This document shows positions 1-11,086 of a DNA stretch of 64,000 nt, piece after piece; within the stretch, counting starts at the first letter, position 1; each line of letters opens with the position of its first letter. The position numbers and the translations under genes are program-made. The DNA comes from Heloderma charlesbogerti (Eukaryota > Chordata > Lepidosauria > Squamata > Helodermatidae): positions 1,736,001 through 1,800,000 of the forward strand of contig JANEZZ010001902.1 in NCBI GenBank assembly GCA_026122225.1, written 5' to 3'. Below the pieces are notes generated by a model. It worked only from the letters and a program-made list of their open reading frames with translations. It was not told the DNA's origin and did no database searches.

Positions 1-308
1 ATCAGCCAGAGGAAATGTAATGTGACAACGATATGTCAAATAATGTAGAAATAACCAAAGTCAGCTGGCGTCCATTCAAGGGAGCCACTGGCCAGTGTAA
101 TGTATATCTGGGGAAGTAAGTGCTTTTGCTTGAATCAATTTCCATAGCACCTCTGAATTTTTAACATCTTTAAAACAAAGTGCATTGATTAATTTATAGT
201 TAATTATATTGATCAGTTAATTACCACCTTCTGGTTAGAAATAACACAGAAACTACTCCAAAGGACTTTCTGCTGTATCTCAGAAATAGCAGAAGAAACA
301 TAAAAACA

Positions 309-481
309 TTAATTATGGGATGTACAAAGGAATGACAAGAATAGCTATTAAAGTAAGTTTTGCATTATTTTATGTGAATTAGTTACTTAGTACAGTGGAT
401 GCAAGGTGATGAACCCTATCCCCAAAATAGGTTCAGCATCTTGGATAGCTCCTTTAAAGTTCTAGCTGGTTCTGGCTAAAA
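309..481. repeat. Direct repeat, left copy (173 bp)
   Basis: This stretch recurs at 799-971 with no difference that I can see. The copies are 490 bp apart start to start, with 317 bp of unrelated sequence between them. Sequence on both sides diverges abruptly. It matches no transposon family I recognise. Confidence 0.9.
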
Positions 482-798
482 ATAATTTTTATCTTAAGCT
501 TGAGCCTACTTGGGGAAAAGTAAGAAGGGCGTGATGTTTTTGGTTTTAACTAGGGAAGGGCGGGTTTATGTCTCCACTGGTTTGGGAGCACCTAGTGAAG
601 ATTTGTTTTAAAGTGTTATAAGCGGATGAAAACAGATATGTAGGAAAAGCTCATTTGTTTTGGTGTTTTATGGAAGGCTGTCCAGTGTTCATGGGAGCAG
701 GTACATGAGGCACCTGGTTGGACACTTGGGGAACAGACTGCTGGACTTTCACAGCTCTTCTTATGTTCTTAACATGCTGCTGCTTCTTGAGTTACACT

Positions 799-971
799 TT
801 AATTATGGGATGTACAAAGGAATGACAAGAATAGCTATTAAAGTAAGTTTTGCATTATTTTATGTGAATTAGTTACTTAGTACAGTGGATGCAAGGTGAT
901 GAACCCTATCCCCAAAATAGGTTCAGCATCTTGGATAGCTCCTTTAAAGTTCTAGCTGGTTCTGGCTAAAA
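799..971. repeat. Direct repeat, right copy (173 bp)
   Basis: Second copy of the 309-481 block in the same orientation. The perfect match implies a recent duplication or an assembly artefact. The flanks (gttacac on the left, cccagaatgg on the right) differ from those of the first copy, so this is not a simple two-unit tandem array. Confidence 0.9.
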
Positions 972-1825
972 CCCAGAATGGGTTCACAACTCCACTGAAA
1001 TCAGAGCCACCAGCTCCACTGTCTTAGTCACTAATGTCGCTCTCATTAGGTCCTCCCTCCGCTCCCAAGTGGCTCCCATTTGAAAAATAGTGAAGGTCAG
1101 TGCTTAGCTTCTATGCCTGGCCAGTGTATTGACCCATTCACTCAAACACTCTGCTACATTTGCTTATTATAGGGACAGCTGAAGATTGCAACTCTGTTTC
1201 CTTCATACCAGACAGAAATGAAGGCAGGAACCTTTCGAAGAGGTCACTGGGGAGGCAACACCCCTTCCAGTGGTTATATCATGCAGAAAGCTGGATCTCA
1301 GCTATGACGTATACATTTTTTAAAACACAAGGAAATCCTATAGAAAAGTTCCATTTGAAGCTGTCAGCTCTAAAATGCATTTAGATACAGACACTCTGTT
1401 CTCTTCTTTGTTGCACCAAAACCAGAGGAAGAGAAAGCTGATGTTTTGTGAAACAGATACGTGCATTTTGGGGGATATGTGCTATTATTACGAAAAGATC
1501 CACACTAGGGAGGAGTGGTAAGCATAACGACAAACTAAGCAGCATGCATGGGTAGTTAGAAGGGTTGGCATGAGTGAAGGTTTCACAGCTCCAGCATTTG
1601 GTTTGGGTTGCTCCTCTCTATACCATATCATGCCTAACCAAGCTTCCCTCATAATGTAGTGCTGTGTGTGCTCTTGCCCTTCATAGAATTGATCATTTGT
1701 CGGCCTACGTTCTGTTTCCCACAGAAATTCCTTCACTCACATGGGCAAAGATGCACATTATTTTGAAAGTGTAGCTAGCAGCGATGTCTTTCTTTCTCTA
1801 AGGTAAGGGCAGAACCCCCAATCCA
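972..1825. other. Unassigned sequence
   Basis: No transposon, RNA gene or convincing exon is recognisable. The open frames here (1160-1384 on +, 1488-1736 on -) are short, resemble no family and lack low-complexity or domain signatures. Confidence 0.4.
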
Positions 1826-2085
1826 GACTGGAACCTTAGTCGGGGGGGGGGGGTCTCTAGCCCTTCACCCCCTGCAGCAGTCCTGATCCAGATTGGGCTC
1901 CCATGCCTGCAATTCTCTTTGCCAAAAAGTGGTCATTTTCTTTAATAGATCCCTCTTTGGCAATGAAAATTACAGGCACGGGAGCCCAATCCAGACCAGG
2001 GCCGCAACACTGGGGCAAAAGGTTAAAGCCCCCTGCCCCCATGCTAGGGTCCTGATCTAGATTGGGACCCTTTGCTTACTTTAGA
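1826..2085. mobile_element. Foldback (MITE-like) element with inverted arms
   Basis: Two imperfect inverted arms are visible. One near 1880-1928 contains gattgggctcccatgcctg, and its complement near 1953-1999 contains caggcacgggagcccaatc. An outer pair (gatccagattggg against gatctagattggg) continues the symmetry. There is no coding capacity. The structure fits a small non-autonomous DNA transposon, but I see no certain target duplication, so the boundaries are approximate. Confidence 0.5.
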
Positions 2086-3390
2086 ATAAGAAATAAAGTC
2101 ATAGCAAAGAAACGTATTCTTTGGGTCACAGTCTCATTGAGTTGCCACTTCGCTTTATTTCTCCCCCCCCCCCCCGTTAACACAGGTCCAGGGATTGCTT
2201 GGTGCCTCTTCTTGATCTCTTTGCTAATTCTCTGGAAGAAATGAAAAGCAGTCTCCTCCGCCCCCCTTTTCAATGGATCTTCTGGTCCCTATCTAAACTC
2301 AGGCTTTCCACTGCCCCCCTTACAAACCCCTTCCTCTTGATCTATTTTTATCAGCTTAGAGATATTCTGTTTTTAACGTTCACTGTTAGAGCAAAGTTGG
2401 AAAGGCAAACAGACGTTTCCTGGAATGCTAGCTCAGAACCTCAAATAGGCCGAAGAAGAAGAAATGTGACTCAGGAATGGCAGGAGGTCTCCGCAACCGA
2501 TGGGAGAAAAGGCAGCTTCTGTTGTATTGCTTCAGACAGGGAGGCCTTTATGTGATTGTCGTCAGTGGAGTTTGTTTCATACATGTAGTATTTTTCCTGT
2601 CGGGCAGGGTAGCTCTGGAACAAGAGCGGGTGCTCTGTGCAGAGATCTTTGCAAGGCACACCGATGCCAGCGGAGGCTTTCGCTCTTGTCGTTCCCCTTC
2701 CTACCAGAGGAACACGTCACCGAAGCCCTCCTGTGCCAAGAAAAATGAATGTCGCTTGTTTCCCCCAGTTATGCTCTGCAGGATTCCATTCCTAAAGCAC
2801 TGTTTTGAGAGCCTGTGAAAAAGAAATATTAGTTTTCTTTCAAAGTGCAAGACTTGTATGCAGATATGAAGCTAATATTTGAACTCTGTCAAGCAAGCTG
2901 TCCTAATAGGATTTTAAAACCTCTAGCCGGGAGCTCAACTTCCATTATTACAAACAATTTGCGCATGCCACAGGCAAATACTGATGTTGAAACCATAAAA
3001 AAGAATCTAACTTCCATTGTCTAAAAGACAGAATGTAGGATTACAAGCTAGTAATCCTATTTCTAGTTCTCCCCCCACCTCCTGGCACTGTGTAATCTGG
3101 GCTCAAGCCAGCTAGACATGAATCTAACTGCTCAATAGGGCATTTAATATCTACTACACCATTTATCTGAAGGCCATTTTGCATGTTTATTTTTTGTTGG
3201 TAAAGGCCTCATGAGGTAGGTTCACCTGCTTGTTTTCATACAGGGAGCCATTCTGTGGAATAGCATCTCAGTTTTTCACATAGCTATCTTATCAGAGAGA
3301 ATGGTAGTCAACACGGCATGTGAAATCAACCACCTCAGAACTAAAAAAGAAAACTACCCTGACCCAAGTGAAGTTCTGCATACAGTGGTA
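2086..3390. other. Unassigned sequence
   Basis: Nothing was recognised apart from a C homopolymer near 2162-2175. Overlapping open frames of 60-118 codons near 2199-2818 occur on both strands and look like chance. No splice-flanked exon with a known domain is evident. Confidence 0.4.
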
Positions 3391-3394
3391 ATAA

Positions 3395-3785
3395 TACAGA
3401 GTGGCCCCAAAGTAGGTATACAGTATAGTTTATTTGCATTTTATTACACTGTTTATTACATTTACATTTGTTTAACACTGTTTAATCTCGTAAGTGCTCG
3501 AAATGTATTCCATTACATGACGTTTATTACATTTACATTTACACTTACTCTTCCCAGCTGTCATTCTGACTCCACCCACACATCTTCTACTCACACATTC
3601 TCTCCCCCTCCCATCAACATTCTAAACAACTGTATACCTACTTTTGGGCCACCTGGTATATACACTTCTGGGACCACTATAGAGCCTGCTAATAATGCAC
3701 AGATAACTATCACTTTATTAGCAGACTCTATAGTGGTGTATATACCAGGTGGCCCAAAAGTAGGTATACAGTTGTTTAGAATGTT
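3395..3785. mobile_element. mariner-like foldback element
   Basis: The motif tggcccaaaagtaggtatac, or its complement, occurs three times: near 3402 (variant tggccccaaagtaggtatac), near 3640 (complement) and near 3750. The last two belong to an inverted repeat with arms at about 3616-3694 and 3717-3785; the left arm has a small extra segment (ttctggg). The terminal motif ends next to TA dinucleotides, as expected of Tc1/mariner termini. There is no transposase. The first terminus at 3395 may define a separate 260-bp MITE that shares the middle terminus. Confidence 0.55.
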
Positions 3786-3796
3786 AACTATCACAT
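3786..3796. repeat. Target site duplication, left, of the full-length BovB
   Basis: aactatcacat here matches aactgtcacat at 7021-7031 (10 of 11). The pair brackets the LINE at 3797-7020, which supports its boundaries. Confidence 0.7.
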
Positions 3797-6700
3797 CTCC
3801 AGCAAAGGAGATCGTTACCTTGTCGTGGTGCTGGAGCTTGAGCTCCTCAATGACACCATGAGCTAAACCGTGAAGGGACACCCAAGACAGGAAGGTCATG
3901 GCAGACAGGTCAGACTAAATATGATCCCTGGGGAAGGTAACGGCAACCCACCCCAGTATTCTTGCCGTGAAAACTAAATGGATCAGTACAACCAGAGATA
4001 TGTCGGTATTCCATCGGAGGATGGGACTCCCAGGTCGGAAGATGGTCAAAATGCTACTGGGGTGGAACAGAGGATAAGTTCAACTAGCCCCAGATGTGAT
4101 GACGCAGCTAGCTCAAAGCAGAAAGGATGGCTAGCGGCTGACAGTGCTGGTGGTGAATGACGAATCCAATGTTCTAAAGATCAACACACCATAGGAACCT
4201 GGAATATAAGATCTATGAGCCAGGGCAAACTGGATGTGGTTATTGGGGAGATGTCAAGATTAAATATAGACATTTTGGGTGTCAGTGAACTGAAATGGGC
4301 TGGAATGGGCCACTTCACATCAGATGACCACCAGATCTACTACTGTGGACAAGAGGACCACAGAAGAAATGGAGTAGCCTTCACAAATAATAATAAGTGG
4401 CTAAAGCAGTGCTTGGATACAATCCAAAAAATGATAGAATGATCTCAATTTGAATTCAGGGTAAGCCATTTAACACCATAGTGATCCAAATATATGCCCC
4501 AACCACAGATGCTGAAGAAGAAGAAGTAGATCAGTTCTATGAGGATCTGCAGCACCTACTGGATAATACTCCAAAAGGAGATGTTATTTTCATTACAGGA
4601 GACTGGAATGCTAAGGTGGGTAGTCAAACGACACCTGGAATTACAGGCAAGCATGGTCTGGGAGAACAAAATGAAGCAGGACATAGGCTGATAGAATTTT
4701 GTCAAGACAACTCACTGTGCATAACAAACACTCTCTTCCAACAACCTAAGAGATGACTTTATACATGGACTTCACCAGACGGTCGACACCAAAATCAGAT
4801 TGACTACATCCTTTGTAGCCAAAGGTGGTGGACATCTATACAGTCAGTAAAAACAAGACCTGGATCTGACTGTAGTTCAGATCACGAACTTCTTACTGCA
4901 TAATTTAGAATCAGACTAAGGAGAATAGGGAAGACCCACAGATCAGTTAGATATGAGCTCACTAATATTCCTAATGAATATGCAGTGGAGGGGAAGAATA
5001 GATTTCAGGGACTAGATTTAGTAGATAGGGTCCCAGAAGAACTATGGACAGAAGTTTGCAACATTGTTCAGGAGGCGGCAACAAAAAATGTCCCAAAGAA
5101 AAAGAAAACCAAGAAGGCAAGATGGCTGTCTGCTGAGACACTGGAAGTAGCCCAAGAAAGAAGGAAAGTGAAAGGCAACAGTGAAAGGGGCAGATATGCC
5201 CAATTAAATGCAAAATTCCAGAGGTTAGCCAGAAGAGATAAGGAATTATTTTTAAACAAGCAATGCACGGAAGCGGAAGAAGATAACAGAGTAGGAAGGA
5301 CAAGAGACCTCTTCCAGAAAATTAGAAACATTGGAGGTAAATTCCAGGCAAAAATGGGTATGATCAAAAACAAAGATGGCAAGGACCTAACAGAAGCAGA
5401 AGAGATCAAGAAAAGGTGGCAAGAATATATGGAAGATCTGTATAGGAAGGATAATAATATCGGGGATAGATTTGATGGTGTAGTCAGTGAGTTAGAGCCA
5501 GACATCCTGAAGAGTGAGGTTGAATGGGCCTTAAGAAGCATTGCTAATAACAAGGCAGCAGAAGATGACAGTATCCCAGCTGAACTGTTTAAAATCTTGC
5601 AAGATGATGCTGTCAAGATGATGCATGCCATATGCCAGCAAATTTGGAAAACACAAGAATGGCCATCAGATTGGAAAAAATCAACTTATATCCCCATACC
5701 AAAAAAAGGGAAACACTAAGGAATGTTCAAACTATCGAACAGTGGCACTTATTTCACATGCCAGTAAGGTAATGCTCAAGATCTTGCAAGGTAGACTCCA
5801 GCAATTCATGGAACGAGAATTGCCAGATGTACAAGCTGGGTTTAGAAAAGGCAGAGGAACTAGAGACCAAATTGCCAATATCCGCTGGATAATGGAGAAA
5901 GCCAGGGAATTTCAGAAAAATATCTATTTCTGTTTTATTGACTATTCTAAAGCCTTTGACTGTGTGGATCATAACAAATTGTGGCAAGTTCTTGGTGGTA
6001 TGGGGATACCAAATCATCTTGTCTGCCTCCTGAGGAATCTGCATAACGACCAAGTAGCAATGGTAAGAACAGACCACGGAACAACAGACTGGTTTAAGAT
6101 TGGGAAAGGAGCACGGCAGGGTTGTATACTCTCACCCTACCTATTCAACCTGTACACAGAACACATCATGCGATATGCTGGGCTTGATGAATCCAAGGCT
6201 GGAGTTAAAATCGCTGGAAGAAACATTAACTATCTCAGATATGCAGATGATACCACTTTGATGGCTGAAAGCGAGGAGGAGCTGAGGAAACGTATGACGA
6301 AGGTGAAAGAAGAAAGTGCAAAAGCTGGGTTGCAGTTAAACTTCAAAAAACCCAAGATTATGGCAACCAGCTTGATTGATAACTGGCAAATAGAGGGAGA
6401 AAACGTGGAGGCAGTGACACACTTTGTCTTTCTAGGCGCAAAGGTTACTGCAGATGCTGACTGCAGCCAGGAAATCAGAAGACGTTTACTTCTTGGGAGG
6501 ACAGCAATGACAAATCTTGATAAAATAGTTAAGAGCAGAGACATCACACTGACAAAAAAGGTCTGCATAGTTAAAGCAATGGTATTCCCCGTAGTAACCT
6601 ATGGCTGTGAGAGCTGGACCATAAGGAAGGCTGAGCGAAGGAAGATAGATGCTTTTGAACTGTGGTGTTGGAGGAAAATTCTGAGAGTGCCTTGGACTGC

Positions 6701-7020
6701 AAGAAGATCAAACCAGTCCATACTCCGGGAAATAAAGCCAGACTGCTCACTTGAGGGAATGATATTAAAGGCAAAGCTGAAGTACTTTGGCCACATCATG
6801 AGAAGACAGGATACCCTGGAGAAGATGTTGATGCTAGGGAAAGCGGAAGGCCAAAGGAAGAGGGGCTGACCAAGGGCAAGATGACGGGATGATATTCTGG
6901 AGGTGACGGACTCGACCTTGGGGGAGCTGGGGGTGGCGAGGGCCGACAGGAAGCTCTGGCGTGGGCTGGTCCATGAAGTCACGAAGAGTCGGAAGCGACT
7001 GAACGAATAAACAACAAACA
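3797..7020 (+). mobile_element. Full-length BovB/RTE-type LINE
   Basis: About 3.2 kb, close to the usual full length of BovB elements. It has a 5' leader (3797-4160), an endonuclease plus reverse transcriptase frame, a short 3' tail with the 3' sequence common to BovB elements (gaagtcacgaagagtcgg near 6975), and an ACAACAAAC-type simple tail. An 11-bp target duplication with one mismatch flanks it. Its protein differs from the other BovB copies in this window at many positions, including a different C-terminus (RADRKLWRGLVHEV in place of RAEDRKAWRAMVHGV), so it looks like a separate subfamily. The insertion lies exactly at the edge of the mariner-like palindrome. Confidence 0.9.
4161..7009 (+). 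pseudogene. BovB/RTE ORF: endonuclease-reverse transcriptase, broken
   Basis: The apurinic-like endonuclease begins near 4185 (GTWNIRSM, then DILGVSELKW). GDWNAKVG is near 4600 and SDH near 4876. The reverse transcriptase shows FIDYSKAFDCVDH near 5935 and YADDTTLMAES near 6240, so both catalytic motifs are intact. The frame is damaged: a frameshift near 4442, a stop near 4756 where relatives have arginine, another stop near 4901, a frameshift in an A-run near 5705, and TGA codons near 6867 and 6882. The readable end is a TAA near 7007. Target-primed reverse transcription is the known role of this family. This copy cannot encode it in one piece. Confidence 0.9.
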
Positions 7021-7031
7021 AACTGTCACAT
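7021..7031. repeat. Target site duplication, right, of the full-length BovB
   Basis: aactgtcacat pairs with 3786-3796 with one mismatch. Confidence 0.7.
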
Positions 7032-7064
7032 AAGTTTAGATGGGAATATCTTTAATTGTTTACT

Positions 7065-7739
7065 TGTCATGCCCCCACCGGAGGAATCCTCCTCAGAGGA
7101 ACAGCTAGAACCAAGGGCACCCTGGATCAGTCACTGTCACCAGACCAAGAGGAGCCTGAGCCCTTGGGGGAGATGGCTGCAGGTCTGTCTCTGGCAGGTG
7201 GAAGAGACTCTGTCTCTGAGGCAGAGGCTGGGCAACCCCCTGGCCCCCAGGAGTGTCATCACCTCAAGTGACAAGCCACTGGGGCTCCTATGAGAAGGAG
7301 TGCTTGCTTGCAAAGAAAGACTACTCGGGAGAAAGCAATTCCTCATGAGCTCTGACCAGAGAGCTCTAATGTACTGCAGTTGAGTCCTGGGTGGAGCTCA
7401 GCAGGCTTTGGGGTGAAAAGCTTTCAGGGGCTGCCTAGCCAGTGATGGAAACAAACCGTTCTTCCAGCTCCTCTGCCTTCTACTTTGCCTCTTGGACCTT
7501 GCCCTGTGATTGATGTTCTGTGCTACTGACCCTTGGACTCCTTCTTGACTCTGCTTCTGGACTGTGTAATGTATCTGACTGCCTAACTGTTTTTTGACCT
7601 CTGCCTGCTATCTTGACCACTCCTGCCTTATCCTGAACCCTATTGGACTGAAACTTGTGTGCTTGAACATTTGCTGGCATCATTTCCTTGCTTCTTGTTT
7701 ATCCCTGCACCCAGAGTCTGCCGCAGTCAGTGCAGGACA
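7065..7739 (+). mobile_element. Putative solo LTR of a Gypsy-like retrotransposon
   Basis: It begins TGTCATGCCCCC and ends GCAGGACA, giving the TG...CA ends of an LTR. It shares these ends, its length (675 against 668 bp) and its internal order with 44820-45487. Both have an early run rich in gag and cct triplets, a tgagctctg or tgagtcctg plus ggtggagctc/ggtggggctc block, and a late ttctgtgctactga or tctgtgctactga block. No internal retroviral-type genes lie on either side, so it appears solo. I do not see a convincing 4-5-bp target duplication. The Gypsy assignment is an inference from LTR style. Confidence 0.6.
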
Positions 7740-8208
7740 TGCTTGATCTTGAAAACTGTAGCCACAAGGAACTAGACACCATTTCATTTGCCTTCATACA
7801 TATATTTTCTTCAACTGTTTTTGGATGCTCTCAGATGAGGCTTTTATTGTGCAATCGCCCTGCCATATTTACAGAATTTTAGGGGGTGGGGCAGTGTCCA
7901 GGCACCATTGTCTTCCATTGGAAACCCTCCTATGTTTTCCCACCACTTCTGACATCTTTTTTCTTACCACAAAAAAATCTGTTAAGGAGGAAAAGATGGG
8001 ATAGCTGCATTTTGATCGGTAACTCTAGGAGCTGTCTGTCTGTAAGCACCTTCTAACACTAGCTACATTTGTTTTTGGGAAGTACCCTCACTGGTATTAA
8101 CTATCTGCCACTGTAATTACCACTTATATTACATCTCTGTTTGTCCTCATACTTTATAGATACCTATGGTTGGTTTCATGTTAGTTCATAATTATCACCA
8201 AAGAGCCC
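7740..8208. other. Unassigned sequence
   Basis: No feature is recognisable between the LTR and the next LINE. Confidence 0.4.
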
Positions 8209-8220
8209 TAGTTGTCCTAT
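8209..8220. repeat. Target site duplication, left, of BovB copy 2
   Basis: tagttgtcctat is repeated exactly at 11096-11107. A further gttgtcctat occurs at 11087-11096, so the right flank carries the motif one and a half times. Confidence 0.85.
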
Positions 8221-8231
8221 TGTTGTTATTG

Positions 8232-10975
8232 TTGTTCAGTCGTTAAGTCGTGTCTGACTCTTCATGACCCCATGGACACCATGCACACCAGGCCTTCCTG
8301 TCCTCTGCTCTCTCCCAGAATGTGCTCAAGTTCATCTCATCCTCTGCCGTCCCCTTCTCCTTTTGCCTTCAATCTTTCCCAGCATCAAGGTGTTTTCCAG
8401 TGAGTTTTCTCTTCGCATTAGGTGGCCAAAATATTTGAGGTTCAGCTTCGGTATCTGTCCTTCCAATGAGCAGTCAAGGTTGATTTCCTTTAGGATTGAC
8501 TGATTTGACCTCCTTGCAGTCCAAGGGACTCATAAGAGTCTTCTCCAGCACCACAGTTCGAAAGCATCAATTCTTCGGCGTTCAGCCTTCCTTATAGTCC
8601 AGCTCTCACAGCCATACATTGCTACTGGGAAAACCATAGCTTTGATTAGATGGACCTTTGTCGGCAAGGTGATGTCTCTGCTTCTTACTATGCTGTCTAG
8701 GTGTGCTGTCTAGGCAAAGAGAGTCATCCAACCCGGCGTTTCTCATGATGTACTCTGCATATAAGTTAAATAAGCAGGGTAACAATATGCAGCCTTGTTG
8801 TACTCCTTTCCCAATTTTGAACCAATCGGTTGTTCCATGTCTGGTTCTTACTGTTGCCTCTTGACCCTCGTACAGGTTTCTCAGGAAACAGGTAAGGTGG
8901 TCTGGTAACAACAAAGCTAGCGGAGATGACAGTATTCCAGCTGAGCTATTTGAAATCCTAAAAGATGATGCTGTTAAAGTGCTGCACTCAATATGCCGAC
9001 ATATTTGGAACACTCAACAGCGGTCGCAAGACTGGAAAAGGTCAGTTTACATTCCAATTCCAAAGAAGGGCAATGCCAAAGAGTGTTCAGGTTACAGGTA
9101 AGGTGGTCTGGTATACCCATCTCTTTAAGGATTTGCCAGTCTTTGTTGTGATCCACACAATCAAAGGCGTTAGCGTAGTCAGTGAAGCAGAAATAGACGT
9201 TTTTCTGGAATTCTCTTGCTTTCTTCATGATCCAGCGAAAGTTGGCAATTTGATTTCTAGTTCCTCTGCCTCTTCAAAACCCAGCTTGTACTTCCGGTAG
9301 TTCTCGGTTCACATACTGCTGAAGCCTAGCTTGTAGGATTTTGAGCATAACCTTGCTGGCATGTGAAATGAGCGCAATTGTATGGTAGTTTGAACACTCT
9401 TTGGCATTGCCCTTCTTTGGAATTGGAATGTAAACTGACCTTTTCCAGTCTTGTGGCCGCTGTTGAGTGTTCCAAATTTGTTGGCATATTGAGTGCAGCA
9501 CTTTAACAGCATCATCTTTTAGGATTTTAAATAGCTCAGCTGGAATACTGCCATCTCCGCTAGCTTTGTCGTTAGTAATGCTTCCTAAGGCCCACTTGAC
9601 TACACTCTCAAGGATGTCCGGCTCAAGTTCAGTGACCGCACAATCATGGCTATCAGGGACATTCAGATCTTTCCTGTATAGTTCTTTGTGTATTCCTTCC
9701 ACCTCTTCTTAATCTCATCTGCTTCTGTTAGGTCCCTGCCTTCTTTGTCCTTTATCATGCCCGTCTTTGCACAAAACGTTCCCTTGATAGTTCCAATGTT
9801 CTTGAAAAGATCTCTAGTCTTTCCCATTCTATTGTTTTCCTCGATTTCTTTGCATTGTTCATTTAAGAAGGCCTTCTTGTCTCTCCTTGCTATTCTCTGG
9901 AAATCTGCATTCAGTTGGATATATCTTCCCCTTTCTCCTTGCTTTTCGCTTCCCTTCTTTCATGAGCTACTTGTAAAGCCTCATCAGACAGCCACTTGGC
10001 CTTCTTGCATTTCTTTTTCTTTGTGATGGATTACGTTGCTGCCTCCTGAACAATGTTACGGACCTCTGTCCATAGTTCCTCAGGCACTCTGTCTATCAGG
10101 TCTAATCCCTTCAATCTATTCCTCACCTCCACTGTATATTCATAAGGGATATGATTTGGGTCATACCTGAACGGTTTAGTGGTTTTCCCTACGTTCTTCA
10201 ATTTAAGCTGAAATTTTGCCACAAGGAGCTCATGATCTGAGCCACAGTCAGCTCCAGGTCTTGTTTTTACTGACTGTATGGCGCTTCTCCATCTTTGGCT
10301 GCAAAGGACATAATCCATCTGATTTCGATATTGACCATGTGGTGATGTCCATGTGTAGAGTTGCCTCTTGTGCTGTTGGAAAAGAGTGTTTGCTATGATC
10401 AGCGTGTTCTCTTGGCAAAACTCTATTAGCCTTTGTCCTGCTTCATTTTGTACACCAAGGCCATGCTTGCCTGTTTTCCCAGTTATTTCTTGACTTCCTA
10501 CTTTAGCATTCCAATCCCCTATGATGAAGAGGTGTTTTGGTGTTAGTTCTAGAAGGTGTTGTAGGTCTTCATAGAACCGATCAAGCTCAGCTTCTTCAGC
10601 CTCAGTGGTTGGGGCATAGACTTGAATTACTGTGATGTTGAATGGTTTGCCTTGGATTCATACGGAGATCATTCTATCGTTTTTGAGATTGTACCCCAGT
10701 ACTGCTTTTCCCACCCTTTTATTGACTATGAGTGCTACTCCATTTCTTCTAAGGGATTCTTGCCCACAGTAGTAGATATGATGGTCACCTGAATTGAATT
10801 CGCCCATGCTTGTCCATTTTAGTTCGCTGATTCCCAAGATGTCGATGTTCAATCTTGCCATCTCATGTTGGACCACCTCCAGCTTGCCTTGATTCATTGA
10901 TCTTACATTCCAGGTTCCTAAACAATATTGTTCTTTACAGCATCGGATTTTCTTTTCACCACCAGACACATCCAC
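8232..10975 (-). pseudogene. BovB endonuclease-reverse transcriptase, heavily broken
   Basis: Reading right to left: the endonuclease N-terminus (LGTWNVRSM, DILGISELKW) lies in an open stretch 10975-10658. The LCSQRWRSAIQS to GSDHELLVAKF part is at about 10318-10190, and the linker with KKRW-type and ELYRKDLNVPDSHD sequence near 9700. RT segments IPAELFKILKDD to ELPEVQAGF are at 9600-9300, then CFTDYANAFDCVDH near 9180, with K to N and other changes. After the inverted patch, only the C-terminal half remains, without YADD. Several frameshifts and stops separate these stretches. It is a dead copy of the reverse transcriptase. Confidence 0.85.
8907..9089 (+). repeat. Inverted BovB segment inside BovB copy 2
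   Basis: This 183-bp stretch encodes, on the + strand, BovB reverse transcriptase sequence from KASGDDSIPAELFEIL to NAKECS. It is the reverse complement of 9391-9573 in the same element. It shares diagnostic differences with 15671-15855 rather than with its local partner: tttgaaatc instead of tttaaaatc, and gccgacatattt instead of gccaacaaattt. The left junction (ctggt|aacaacaaag) is identical to that of the twin-primed copy at 15670/15671. Confidence 0.9.
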
Positions 10976-11086
10976 AGCTGAGTGTCCTTTCGGCTTTGGC
11001 CTAACTGCTTCACTCTTTCTGGCGCTACTTGGAAATACCCTCTGCTCTTCCCCAGTAGTATATTGGACACCTTCTGACCTGAGGGG

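Larger units (their letters stand above)
8221..11086 (-). mobile_element. BovB LINE, nearly full ORF, with internal deletion and inverted patch
   Basis: Minus-strand BovB with its 3' end at 8221 (ttgttgttcag, the complement of the tail) and its 5' end just upstream of the endonuclease frame. A 12-bp exact target duplication brackets the whole unit, indicating a single insertion. Two rearrangements are inside it. About 0.4 kb is missing near 8711, where a short gtgctgtctagg repeat marks the junction. A segment at 8907-9089 reads on the opposite strand and is flanked by a 19-bp direct repeat (8888-8906 and 9094-9112). The removed part covers the YADD region of the reverse transcriptase. Confidence 0.9.

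Noticed and set aside
2199..2818. Overlapping plus-strand frames as a small gene
   Set aside because: Three overlapping frames of similar length with no domain and no conservation clue.
5068..5631. 187-codon minus-strand frame opposite the BovB ORF
   Set aside because: It is the antisense of the reverse transcriptase coding region and recurs opposite every BovB copy.
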